From contig NW_005197273.1 in assembly GCF_000372725.1 (NCBI RefSeq), forward strand, positions 190,348 to 254,347: DNA of 64,000 nucleotides. Reading direction: 5' to 3'. This document shows, in pieces, positions 44,821 to 53,730 of the stretch. How positions within the stretch are numbered: the stretch's first letter is position 1; each line of letters opens with the position of its first letter. The notes under the pieces were generated by a model. The model was not told the origin of the DNA and did no database searches. It saw only the letters and a list, made by a program, of their open reading frames with translations. Source of the DNA: Emiliania huxleyi CCMP1516 (taxonomy: Eukaryota; Haptophyta; Isochrysidales; Noelaerhabdaceae). A program made the position numbers and the translations under genes.

Positions 44821-45448
44821 TGTGGCGGACATCGAGGAGGCGTGGGCGCTACGTTGCCCGGCGCACGGTCGGCTAGTGGCGCTGCAGACGGGGGAGGCGC
44901 TCGAAGCGGTGGGGGGGCTGACGGGCGGGAAGGAGGGCGGGCGGTGCGTCTCGCGCGGTGTCAAGCAGCGGAGGCACGACGTCTCGATTGACGCCGACGG
45001 CAACCTCGTGCTCCGGCTGCGCAGCGACGGCCCCGCCCTTGCGTCCGATCAGTACAACCGGAGAGCGGAGCCCGAAACCGCGGGATCTCCGGGCGCCGCT
45101 GCGGGCGGGCTCGGCTTCCAGGCGCGCAAGCGCAGGGCGACCCAGGCAGTGCAGGCAGCGCTCTCCAAGCCGCCGCTCGCCAACATGCCGCCGGCGCCGA
45201 CGCAGACGCCGACGCCGCCTCCGCAACCGCCGCTGTCGCCGCTGACGCAGCCGCCGCCGCCGCTGACGCCGCCGCCGCCGCGGCCGCCTGTCCGCGGCCG
45301 CCTGCAGAGCGCATTTGCAGCTGCAGCCCCGGGCGGCGCCGCTGGGCGAGTGCCCCTCCCCGCCCCCTCCGCGGCGCTGCGGCAGCAGACGCTCACGGGC
45401 ATGTTTCAGACGAGGGAGGCGCGCTCCGATGAGATGGAGGTGGACTGA
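44585..45448 (+). CDS. Rieske [2Fe-2S] domain protein
   Basis: 287-aa intronless frame. MSQWVPLRIRAESLLPGQRV and DRVVTVLRSPDGELHAIDAY lead into the first iron-sulfur ligand pair CFH (AYCFHHGAHLGGGDL). A Gly run of about 12 residues encoded by (GGC)n at about 44784-44820 is inserted, then RCPAHGRLVALQTGEAL supplies the second pair CPAH. Such small Rieske proteins (RFESD/ferredoxin-like) carry one electron for an oxygenase or reductase partner. The C-terminal half (residues ~160-287) is Pro/Gln/Ala-rich, probably disordered, and ends TLTGMFQTREARSDEMEVD. The ATG at 44585 is preferred because it starts directly before the domain; the frame is open further upstream without another good start. Confidence 0.85.
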
Positions 45449-46689
45449 GTGTTTGTGCTCGTTTGACATATGCCTGCTTTTGTGAACGTGGTGCCGAAAA
45501 AAATGAACTAAAGGGCTATATGTTTAAAGGCGGGGAGACACCCACGATGGCTCGCGAGGGCCGACGCCGAGGGCGCGAGAGCGGGCGAGGCGTGGGTAGA
45601 GTCGGTATCTATAGATTATAGATAGGACCTTAGCCTTTTTCTAAGCCGTTAGGAAGCCTAAGGACTAAGGTAAGGTAAGGTAAGGTAAACGTCTCCACAC
45701 ACACACACACACACACAACTGTTCAGTTTTCAAAGGCAAAACATGATGCTCTGCGGTTGGTGCACCCCTCACACTGACACATTCCCCTCATCCCTTGCCC
45801 TTGCCTGAGCACATCTACCTGCGAGCTGGTCTCTCCGCATTATCTCCCCTCTAGTCATCCGCCCGCGCCGCGCGCCATCTAATGGGCGTCTAGTGCAGCC
45901 ACTGACGGCACTATTCCAAAGGAGCGGTCGATGCCTCGCCTAGAGTTCGGGTGGACTTGCGCACTGCTTAGCCCTGAGGTGGAGCAGTGGGTGTGAGGTG
46001 GTGTAATGTTGTCCCGTTTCAGGCGGCAGGTCAGGGGATTAGCTGGGAGGATTCGGCAGCACAGCCGGGAGCTGAGCGTCTGCAGGCAGCCTTCCGCTCG
46101 CGCCGAAATTCACAGCCCTCCCGGGCCGACGGGGTGCTCCTTGGATCGGGCCCCGTTCCCCGCTTTTCCTGTACCTGGACTGTCCGGGTCAGGAGGGTGA
46201 GAGTATTGGGTGGGCGAGGGCAGTACATCTGGCGGGTGGCGATTGAGGGACAGCAAGTGGGTTGATTGGGGGGTCAATGGGCACGCGGGCGGCGCTTCGT
46301 GGTCCTGGGCGAGCAGGGGCAGTGGTTAGGAGTCTTGGGCCTGGAGATATGAGGATTGTCGAGATGTCATGCGAGAGCGGTAGGTGGGCGAAGGTAGCGC
46401 GGCTGGACGAGTGGTGTCCGAGGGACAACGATGAGTTGTCAGTTGGGGCGCGAGACGCGCGGGATTCATTTTCATACTATATAGGGTGCTGATTTGTGAG
46501 CTGAGCAATGCCTGCAGGGCTTGCGGCGGGGAGTGGGCGGCTTTTGGTCGAGTGGTCTGGGGTTCGAGCCCGGCCGGGCGAGTAGCGCGGAGCGCTCGCG
46601 GCGCAACGCGCACGTGCGTGTGAGCGTGCAGGGAGCGAGCAGGGAGTGAGCAAGTGAGCGAGGGAGCGAGGGAGCGAGGAAGCGTGGGA
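45449..46689. other. Intergenic region
   Basis: Contains an R1 half copy on the minus strand (45662-45718, GGTAAGGTAAGG plus CACACA). A T-arm-like word GGTTCGAGCCC lies at 46561-46571 without a tRNA around it. A plus frame at 45987-46265 has no protein-like pattern. No gene supported. Confidence 0.5.
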
Positions 46690-46781
46690 GCGGCGCGTGA
46701 GCTCTCGCGGCGCAGCAGCCGGTCGATCGCCGCGTTCACGGACTCGTCCGTGAGCCCGGCAGGCCAGTTTTCCGACGCCAT
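46690..46781 (-). CDS. Possible first exon of a minus-strand gene
   Basis: ATG at 46781 opens MASENWPAGLTDESVNAAID and RLLRRESS, which looks like genuine N-terminal coding sequence. After it comes low-complexity GAGCGAGGGAGCGAGG text that is probably intron. No following exon could be linked. Function unknown. Confidence 0.3.
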
Positions 46782-46862
46782 GGCAAACTGTCGTGAGCGT
46801 CGGTCGACAAGGGCGCGGACTGGCGCGGACTGGCACACACACAGGCTCACCACCGGAGCCGC

Positions 46863-47340
46863 CTAAGCGACTCCGTTAAGAACGGCAATGCACTCCGCAC
46901 CATGCACAATGCCGCTCTCCCCGCACGCTAGCTCGTTCACCGTCTGCCACGCCACGGCGGTGTGGAGGACGACAGACAAGCGCTGCATCTGCAGCCCGTG
47001 CCAGTTCTTGGTGGTCCATGTGACCTCGTCCAGGTGCTGGGCGTGCGAAAGTTTGTTGCTCAGCTGGTTCGCCGCCTCCCTCAGGGTGCTGCGAACCTCC
47101 TTTCCAAAGCCTCCGAAAGCCTCAAAATCAAACAAACGTAGATCGCAATCCTGCTGCCGCGCAAAGGGGTAATCGCCAGGCAGCTCCTTGAGCTTTCCCT
47201 TGGGGGCATCCTCCTCCTCCCCCTACGCACTCGGCGAGGACAGTCCGGCCGACGGGAACGTGTCGCGCGCCGGCGACGAATGCGGCGGGGTGGGTGTGGG
47301 TACCAAGCGCCGCTTCGACGAAGCGAGGTAGGCAGGCGCC
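46863..47340 (-). CDS. Hypothetical protein, C-terminal part
   Basis: Minus-strand coding text: FVEAALGTHTHPAAFVAGAR and HVPVGRTVLAE (about 47330-47231), then EEEDAPKGKLKELPGDYPFA, RQQDCDLRLFDFEAFGGFGK, EVRSTLREAANQLSNKLSHA, QHLDEVTWTTKNWHGLQMQR, LSVVLHTAVAWQTVNELACG, ending IVHGAECIAVLNGVA and stop at 46863. The two parts join in frame only if the 8-nt string GTGCGTAG (47230-47223) is removed. The second half looks like a globular alpha/beta protein with an invariant-looking Trp/His-rich patch, but I do not recognise the family. The 5' end is not found; upstream sequence carries a GTGAGTGAGTATTCTTGA repeat piece. Confidence 0.5.
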
Positions 47341-47797
47341 CCTCACGAGTCCGTGTCTGGTATAGCCCCATTGATTGATTGTGAGTGAGTGAGTATTCTT
47401 GATACGAAACCACGACGACACACACCAGTCGACTCGCATCGGTTGCCTCCATGAACGGCGGAGCTATTCTCGCGCCCACACCACACCTGGCTCCAACGTG
47501 GACACGCCCATAGCTGGGGACACTACTAGGTCACGCATGGCATCACAGAAGTTTTATCTCTGGGCCCCGAAAGGCATCTCTAGCAGTGTCGTTACACATG
47601 CCCCCTCCCCTCCTGGGCGCATGCGCCTCACGTCTCGCCAGAGCATAAGCCCTTGGCGTGTGGCGAGACGAGTTTTTCGCCATGCAGCGAGCAGCAAGCC
47701 GCCCGCCGCAAACAGCCGGAGGCCTCGCCGCGGCACTGGCTGCGCCGCGGTCCCGCACCCGTCGACGCAGCTCCCCCCGCGGAAGACCGCGCGTAGC

Positions 47798-47798
<1 letters not shown>

Positions 47799-47842
<44 letters not shown>
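47799..47842 (+). repeat. AC microsatellite
   Basis: About 21 AC units upstream of the fibrillin gene, followed by two and a half TGAT units. Confidence 0.9.
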
Positions 47843-47846
<4 letters not shown>

Positions 47847-47931
47847 ATTGATTGATGGGAAGGCGAAACACGGGAAGGGAAACACGTACCCGGGTATGTT
47901 AGTTCTTTCATCTTGCTTCGACGCTCCGGCG

Positions 47932-49444
47932 ATGCTGTTCTCCTTCGCCGTCTTCTCGGCCGCCCTGCTTCACAGCGGACGGCCATCCAGCCCAGCGTGC
48001 CTCGCACGGAGCACACGCGCGCCAGCCGCCCGCGCCTCGGCAGCTCCGCTGCTCGAGTCGTGCACCGCTGCCGGCCCTGTTGGAGTGCTGGCACCGGAGG
48101 CGGCGCAGCAGTCGGTGGAGGATGCCGCCGCAGCGCTGGAGGGCGCGTCGGCCGTGCCGGCACAGGCTCGCGTCCCGCTGGCAGGCGTGTGCGTCTCCGC
48201 CATGACGCGTCAGTCGCATCCACACCAAACGGTACACTTGGCACACCAAAATCGTGCGTCCGTGGCAGGCACCTACGACCTGCTGTACTCGGCGGCCAAG
48301 GGCGGCTCCAACGGCAAGATCGGGCCCTTCGTCGGCCAGGCGCCGCGCGAGGGTCGTTAGTCGTGAGCCATCCTTGTTGTCGTCGCGCGCCACCGGACCA
48401 GCGCTCGCCACGTGGGCGCTGTCCACGACACCCGTCCACGACATGTGTGAGACACGTCCCCTCGGGCGCCACCGGACCAGCGCCAAGAGAGGCTGAGAGA
48501 GCTCGCGGCTGGAGAGCTCGCGGCTGCGTAGCACTCGCCGGTCGTCGTGATGAACTCTGCGAGGACGCCACACCTGCCTGCCCCGAGCGAGGGAGGGGCC
48601 AGCCCCTGGGCCAGCCCTACGCCTTGCGGCCACAGGTGACGCAGGTCATCAAGGACGAGACGAGCTTCGTCAACCAGGTCTCGCTCGGGCCGCTCACGGT
48701 GCAGCTGCATGCCACGCGGGAGGCGCTCGGGCAGAGAGAGGGGCGAAGAACGTTCGGGGGGGGCCACGTAGAGCGCCACATAGAGCGCCACACACACAAG
48801 GGGGGGGGGGGGGGGGCTTCACAGACACGGTCAGTCGTCTGGTCGGCACGGCATGGCCGCCAATGTCTTGCCCGGCGACGGACCACCCGCAGTGAGTTCG
48901 CCTTCGCCAGGCAGCCAGTCAGCGAGGGCTGACGCTGGGCGTTGGCCGGGCGGCAGGTGCTCGACGACAACCGCATCCGCGTGTCCTTCGTCGAGACCGT
49001 CTTCAGCCTGTTTGGGCGGGAGCTGTGGTCCGCCAGCCGTCGGCTCGGGGGAGGGCGCACGAGGTGACCCCCGAGCTCACGCGAGATTAGGCGGGAGCTG
49101 CGCCGGCAGCCGACCCAGGGGAAGGGCGTGTGGCAGCAGGCGCGAGATCGAGCCGACGAGATCGAGAGGAGATGGAGGGGTGATGTGGTGTAGATGTGGC
49201 CGAGGTATGGCCGAGGTGTGGCCGAGATGTAGCCGAGATGAGGCCGAGATGTGGCCGAGGTGTGGCCGAGATGTAGCCGAGATGTAGCCGAGATGTAGCC
49301 GAGAGTCCGCCGATCAAGGAAATGTCGCTGCAGGTCTATGTGGAGACGGGCGCCGATGGCACGGCGAGCCTGCGCGTCATGCGCACACCGAGCCTGTTTG
49401 TGTTGCGCCAGCGCAGTGGCGGCGCGAGCGGAGAGGGGCGATGA
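47932..49444 (+). CDS. Plastid-lipid-associated protein (PAP/fibrillin family)
   Basis: Start MLFSFAVFSAALLHSG is a good signal peptide followed by a basic, Ser/Ala-rich stretch (RPSSPACLARSTRAPAARAS), the bipartite plastid presequence expected in algae with secondary plastids. Exon 1 ends PAQARVPLAG at 48184; intron 48185-48268 (GC donor); exon 2 48269-48339 TYDLLYSAAKGGSNGKIGPF; intron 48340-48635 (GC donor); exon 3 48636-48722 VTQVIKDETSFVNQVSLGPL plus TVQLHATRE; intron 48723-48956 (GC donor); exon 4 from 48957 VLDDNRIRVSFVETVFSLFG; last exon 49334-49444 VYVETGADGTASLRVMRTPS plus LFVLRQR. The LxGxYxLLYS start and the LRV..T.SLFVL end are PAP/fibrillin hallmarks. These proteins coat plastoglobules or thylakoids and bind lipids. 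The junction between exon 4 and the last exon is unresolved; it spans a GATGTAGCCGA minisatellite at 49190-49300. Confidence 0.75.
49190..49300 (+). repeat. 11-bp minisatellite (GATGTAGCCGA) in fibrillin intron
   Basis: About nine units of the CCGAG class directly before the last exon of the PAP/fibrillin gene. Confidence 0.85.
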
Positions 49445-50182
49445 GAGCCGACAGGCATTAGTGCATGTGCACATGTGCATGTGCAATGTGCATGTGCACG
49501 TGGGTGGACGGCGAGTAAACTCTCTACCCACCGCCGCCACCGCTCGCGCCTTCCCTGCTTTCATGTTTCAGACAATCCACACTCTTGTCGTGCCAGTAAG
49601 CATTGTGTTACTATGCTGTTCTGCCTATCCCCAAGGCCCAAGCCCTTGTCTACCTTAGTTGGTGTGATCGCTTCTTCAGTGTGCACGAGAACGTGGTCTG
49701 GCGTCGTACAACGCGTCGGTGCTCCATCGTCAATCCGTGCTCCACATGTGTGTGTGCGCGCGCACTACAGCGCACTACACATCTCTCCTCGCACCAGCGA
49801 GAGTCCGCGCTCCGTGTGTGAGTGTGAGTGAGTTTGATTGATTGACGGGAGAAGGCGAAAGTGAGTTGATTGATTGATGGGAAGGCGAAACACAGTCCGA
49901 CCAACGACTGGGACACCAACGCGGTATGGGTGGACGCTAGACGGGCGATGACGGTCACACAGGAGCGACACACAGAACCACAAGACAAGACACTCAGCCA
50001 AACTGACTGCCACACACATCCTGAGCGAACTTCCCTAGTCACCCGCGGCCGGACTCCATCCGGCACGCGTCGCTGGGCGCTCAGAGCCGCGTCCCCTGCT
50101 CGAAACCCCGACGCCGAAGGCGCCCGAATCGAAAGTGAGTATTCTTGACGGGAGGCTCTCCCCTGTCTGGCTGGAAGCCGAA
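49445..50182. other. Intergenic region with R2 copy
   Basis: Holds CATGTGCACATGTGCATG simple repeats (49464-49500), and R2 copy 3 at 49866-50024 (GGACACCAACGCGGTATGGG). It ends at the left inverted repeat of the putative transposon. No gene seen. Confidence 0.6.
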
Positions 50183-50335
50183 CAACAGACTAGCTAATAA
50201 AAACCGCATAGTCGGTTGAAATCCGCATAGTTCGTACACGGCTGCGTGGACACCATGCAAACATCTCTGGGCGACGTTTCCACCCCACGTGAAGGCTAAG
50301 GAGCTCAACCGCGAATAGCGGTGAGGGAGTAAGGG

Positions 50336-51613
50336 ATGCCCTCGAGCCTCTCCCCCGGGGACGCCGCCTCCGCCAAGGGAGAGTCCAACCCCGGTGTGAA
50401 CCCCCTCGAGCCACCTGAGCAGCTGCTGACGGCGTACGCACTTCCGTCGTCCGCTTTTCCTTTTTGGGTGCAACACAACCCCGCATTTGCGCAGTGCTGG
50501 GCCGCTCGTTTGCCAAACGCAGAGTGGCTACAGCCGCTGCTGACGCGCGAAGCTGCGTGGTTCTCAGAAGCTGCAGAGACTGGTCGCGACTCTGAGGAGG
50601 CGCTCACCCTCGATGACCTGCTGGAGCAGCACCGACAGCACCAACAGCAACAACTGTCACTTCTCCTCGGCTATTACGCAGCCACTGCGGAGGAGTCGGC
50701 CGCCGAGCTCGCCGCGCCGCGCGTCGGTATCGACGACGCGGATGAACCGATTTCGAACCACATCGCGTCGGCGACCTTCTACGATTCCATGGTGGCGTCC
50801 GATTCCAACACGCTTGCGGCTTTCGTGCTCGATGGCTTTACCAAATTTTGTGGAGGCGCCTTCTTTCTCAGCAAGGTTGCACCATCGCGCAATGCTACAA
50901 GTGGCACGCTTGAAGACCAAGGGCCGACGCCGAAGAAGGAGAAGCGGTACACGCGTCCAGAGGACGCAACCGTCGTCCAGCTCTCGTCGGATGAGCGCTC
51001 GTCGGATGAGGAGCAGCAGGCTCATGCTTCCGGGTTTGAGCCGCACACTGCCCGCTCCAAGACTCGGCTCCTGAACGGCGAAGCTGTGGACGACGATGTG
51101 ATCAGCCTTCACGGTTCTCTGGTGGAGCGCACCGCAACCAAGAGCAATAACGTCGTGTGCGCGAGCACCTATTTCGCGCAGAAGTTGATGGAAGGCGAGC
51201 ACCGCGCCGCGTGGAGTGTGCTGCGGCGTGAACAGCGAGCGAATATCAGGCGGTGGGTCAAGCAGGGCGTGCGATGGACCATCCTTGCTCCATGGCACAA
51301 TGGTTCTTTCCACTGGGTGGTTTGCGAGTTTCGCTTTTACCGCCGCACCAGCACTCCCTCGACCATCACGGTGTCTGATGAGATGCCGCAGCAGGAAAAC
51401 GGTGTGGACTGCGGGCCTTTCGCCATCGAGGCTGTTCGGCGCCGCGCCTTCGGCATGTCCATCGATCGCTCCAAGTGGTCACAGGGGGACATGTCCTTGG
51501 TGCGCCACCTGATATACCGCGAACTAGGATGGTTGCAAGGCCATCAACCTGCCCTTCTGGTGAAGACCGACTCGGACTGGACCCGGGCTCAGCACCCGGA
51601 GCCAGCAAGCTAG
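50336..51613 (+). CDS. Ulp1-like (C48) cysteine peptidase-domain protein, probably transposon-borne
   Basis: Intronless, 425 aa. The N-terminal half (1-235) is unrelated to known domains, with a Gln-rich patch (EQHRQHQQQQLSLLLGYY). The C-terminal part has the Ulp1/SENP order: TRLLNGEAVDDDVISLHG, then WTILAPWHNGSFHWVVCEF with the catalytic HW, and PQQENGVDCGPFAIEAVRR with the catalytic Gln and DCG cysteine. The Asp that should follow His by about 15-20 residues (a DS motif) is not visible: the stretch between HW and QENG is only about 30 residues, shorter than usual. The enzyme may be inactive or the region is deleted. Active relatives cut SUMO or other ubiquitin-like tags. Lack of introns and location between TIRs point to a mobile-element gene. 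Confidence 0.7.
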   Translation: MPSSLSPGDAASAKGESNPGVNPLEPPEQLLTAYALPSSAFPFWVQHNPAFAQCWAARLPNAEWLQPLLTREAAWFSEAAETGRDSEEALTLDDLLEQHRQHQQQQLSLLLGYYAATAEESAAELAAPRVGIDDADEPISNHIASATFYDSMVASDSNTLAAFVLDGFTKFCGGAFFLSKVAPSRNATSGTLEDQGPTPKKEKRYTRPEDATVVQLSSDERSSDEEQQAHASGFEPHTARSKTRLLNGEAVDDDVISLHGSLVERTATKSNNVVCASTYFAQKLMEGEHRAAWSVLRREQRANIRRWVKQGVRWTILAPWHNGSFHWVVCEFRFYRRTSTPSTITVSDEMPQQENGVDCGPFAIEAVRRRAFGMSIDRSKWSQGDMSLVRHLIYRELGWLQGHQPALLVKTDSDWTRAQHPEPAS

Positions 51614-52016
51614 TACTAGCCGCGACGGCGCGGAAGTAGCTAGTCGTGAGGTCTTGGCGTGCATGTGCGAGTTTCATCCTCAAAAGGTGTCTTGAATCTG
51701 ATTTCAAACGTGTGCTTTACTTCCTTCCCCTCCCCCGCGCCGCCGAGGCCCGCCCCCGCGCCTTCCGCCTCCCCTCCCCGGCTCGTCCCTCGCTAGAGGA
51801 CCCCGCCTTCCTCATCTTGGGTCCTGGCAGCAACCGCCGGCTCGACCCTGCTGCGGTACGAGCGGCAGTATCAAAGACCCGGGACAAACTGCCCTCTGTG
51901 ATCACGGAGGAAGATGCAAAGGAGTGGGATGACTGGGCAGAGCATACACCAACGTCGCTGGACACTCTCCCGGCCGACAAGCGTGCTAAGATGAGAATGC
52001 CAATGAAGCATACTGC

Positions 52017-52541
52017 TCAGGCCGTACCATCCCAGGCCGAAGAGCGTAAGCAGGTTGAGTTCACCTTCGCGTCCAGATTGACGCAGGTTGTGCACTTCTG
52101 GAAGTTGAGAATCGCCCGGGCGCGTTTGACATGCGTCAAACCGTCACTGTTGCGGACCACCTTGCAAAACGTCTCGTAGGAGACGGCGTCGTCCCCGAGG
52201 TCTGCCTTGTATTCGTCCCACTCCTCTTTGCGAGTGCGACGAGGCACAATCAGCTTGCCTGTGTCGGGCATGTAATCCCCGCAGGTGGAAGCATACTTGT
52301 CGTACCAACCAACCACAGAAGCTGACCTCGCCCCGCGTGTGCAGTCCTCCGCTGCAGGAAGCAGCTCGCCAGGGTTGCGCTTGGGGTGGGCCGTGGTGTA
52401 GCCGTGTTCGAGACGATTTTGAAGCATGGTCAGTGTCGACCCCGCCTGTCTGCATCGCGACGGCCGTCCGTCCCACAGCCGGGTTCTTCTCGCACCGGCC
52501 CAAGTGAGTCGCAGCCGCGGAGCTGCCCGTCGCTGCTTCAT
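52017..52541 (-). CDS. Transposon-type Cys-motif protein fragment
   Basis: The convincing part is the last ~110 residues: GWYDKYASTCGDYMPDTGKL, IVPRRTRKEEWDEYKADLGD, DAVSYETFCKVVRNSDGLTH and FQKCTTCVNLDAKVN. A conserved pattern of this kind (basic linker, FxKCxxC, acidic Leu-rich helix) is found in long protein families of eukaryotic transposable elements, where a DDE-like domain follows. Here the frame ends soon after KCTTC and no continuation is visible, so the copy is truncated. The preceding region to 52767 is an Ala/Gln-rich linker ((GCC)n/(CTG)n at 52638-52735) in another frame. A plus-strand frame overlaps (51646-52179). Role in transposition is inference. Confidence 0.35.
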   Translation of the reverse strand: MKQRRAAPRLRLTWAGARRTRLWDGRPSRCRQAGSTLTMLQNRLEHGYTTAHPKRNPGELLPAAEDCTRGARSASVVGWYDKYASTCGDYMPDTGKLIVPRRTRKEEWDEYKADLGDDAVSYETFCKVVRNSDGLTHVKRARAILNFQKCTTCVNLDAKVNSTCLRSSAWDGTA

Positions 52542-52810
52542 CTAGCTGCTCCTTCAGATTGCCGCTCCGCGCTGGCGCATCGGGGGTGGAGAGGATGGAG
52601 AGAGAAGGGGCAGGAGGGAGGATCGAATTCGACTGCGCCGCCTGCGCCGCCTGCGCCGCCGCCTGCGCCGCCGCCTGCGCCGCCGCCTGCGCCGCCGCCT
52701 GCGCCGCCGCCTGCGCCGCCTCCGCCTCCGCCTCCGCGGCCGCAAGCCTCTTGCCCGCGGCGACCACCTATGAGCAAGTCTACCGCCTTCAGACACAACC
52801 CCAAGTGTGC

Positions 52811-53572
52811 TCACAACAACGAGCTCACCGATCTCAGCGGCTTGAGGCCGGCGAAGCTGCTGCCATTCGTACCGAAGAGGTCTGCGATAATGGCGCATCC
52901 CTCCTTGTTCAGCTCCCACGCCTTTGGCGTCTTCTCTGAGCACGCGCCGACCACCTGAATGTCGCTCGGGTCTGGCATTGGGAGCATGGCAACGTGAGCG
53001 CCTCCCGCCGTGACCACGAGGTTCCAGCCGACCCGCAGGCTCTCGCAACCCGCATCCTTGAAGAGGTCCAGGTCGTTCTCCTCGGCATCCCAAACGTAGG
53101 CAAAGATGAAGCAAATTGCCCGCAGCTTCACCGGGGGCCCGCCGCGTACGGTGAATGCATCGCAGACAACAAAGTTGTTGGCCTCGTATGAGGCGGAGTG
53201 GTCGTCAGCGCGATCGGCAGGCCGGAGCGTAATGGCCCCAAACATCCGCGCGCGAGTGGAAAAGCGCGGGATGGGAAGGTTCGGCGACGCCTCGCCTTTG
53301 GGCGTCCACTTGTTCATCTCATTTCGAACATACTCGCGAATGTCATCAGGCGCCGCAGGATAGACAGGCGCCTTGCCGGCCGGGAGATAAAGGTCCTCTT
53401 TCTTTATCTCGACATATGGAGCCTCCGGAGAGCCTGAGGGTGAGGAGGGCATGAGGCACGATCCACGAGAGGGTGGCCAGGCGGGCACGTTTCGCGATCT
53501 CGGTTTTCTTGGTATCTTACGTGGTGCGCGGCCGTGGTGGCCCGACTTTTGCTTCCTTCTAGAAAAGCGCAA
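52811..53572 (-). CDS. Hypothetical protein inside the putative transposon
   Basis: 253 codons from ATG at 53572 (MRFSRRKQKSGHHGRAPRKI) to stop. The N-terminus is basic; the body is well-composed globular sequence (YVEIKKEDLYLPAGKAPVYP, DDIREYVRNEMNKWTPKGEA, ARMFGAITLRPADRADDHSA, ANNFVVCDAFTVRGGPPVKL, RAICFIFAYVWDAEENDLDL). It is probably the upstream part of the Cys-motif protein that follows on the same strand. I do not recognise the domain. Intronless, like the protease gene. Confidence 0.5.
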   Translation of the reverse strand: MRFSRRKQKSGHHGRAPRKIPRKPRSRNVPAWPPSRGSCLMPSSPSGSPEAPYVEIKKEDLYLPAGKAPVYPAAPDDIREYVRNEMNKWTPKGEASPNLPIPRFSTRARMFGAITLRPADRADDHSASYEANNFVVCDAFTVRGGPPVKLRAICFIFAYVWDAEENDLDLFKDAGCESLRVGWNLVVTAGGAHVAMLPMPDPSDIQVVGACSEKTPKAWELNKEGCAIIADLFGTNGSSFAGLKPLRSVSSLL

Positions 53573-53639
53573 ACGACCATGCGGTTTTTATTAGCTAGTC
53601 TGTTGAACCCGGAACACGGTCGGCCGCCGGAACCACGCC

Positions 53640-53710
53640 TGCGTGGATCGCGTCACACCAATCCTCGCTACCCAACGCGGCCAAAGGATATCCACCTCGA
53701 GAACCTCGAG
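53640..53710 (+). repeat. Dispersed repeat R3, copy 2
   Basis: Starts CGTCACACCAATCCTCGCTA and continues ACCCAACGCGGCCAAAGGAT, nearly identical to 39806-39862; a short form is at 5371-5394. It ends 20 nt before the next gene's ATG, so it may carry that gene's promoter. Confidence 0.75.
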
Positions 53711-53730
53711 AGAACCCGGAACGCACATAC

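Larger units (their letters stand above)
50183..53605. mobile_element. Putative 3.4-kb DNA transposon with 27-bp perfect TIRs
   Basis: 50183-50209 and 53579-53605 are perfect 27-nt inverted repeats (left end starts CAACAGACTAGCTAATAA). Between them lie an intronless Ulp1-like protease frame (+), a minus frame with a Cys-rich YETFCKVV..KCTTC pattern also seen in transposon-encoded proteins, and a 253-codon minus frame. The element is flanked by dispersed repeats R2 (left) and R3 (right). No DDE catalytic core could be identified and target-site duplication is unclear (AA on both sides). Ulp1-type proteases are known cargo of several eukaryotic DNA transposons. Confidence 0.6.

Noticed and set aside
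46535-46600. tRNA-like sequence with D-arm-like GGTCGAGTGG and T-arm GGTTCGAGCCC
   Set aside because: The two arms are nearly adjacent; there is no room for an anticodon arm and no matching acceptor stem.
52554-53114. Arg-rich minus ORF over 52.6-53.1 kb
   Set aside because: Shadow frame of a (GCC)(TGC) repeat; the 253-codon frame on the same strand has normal composition.
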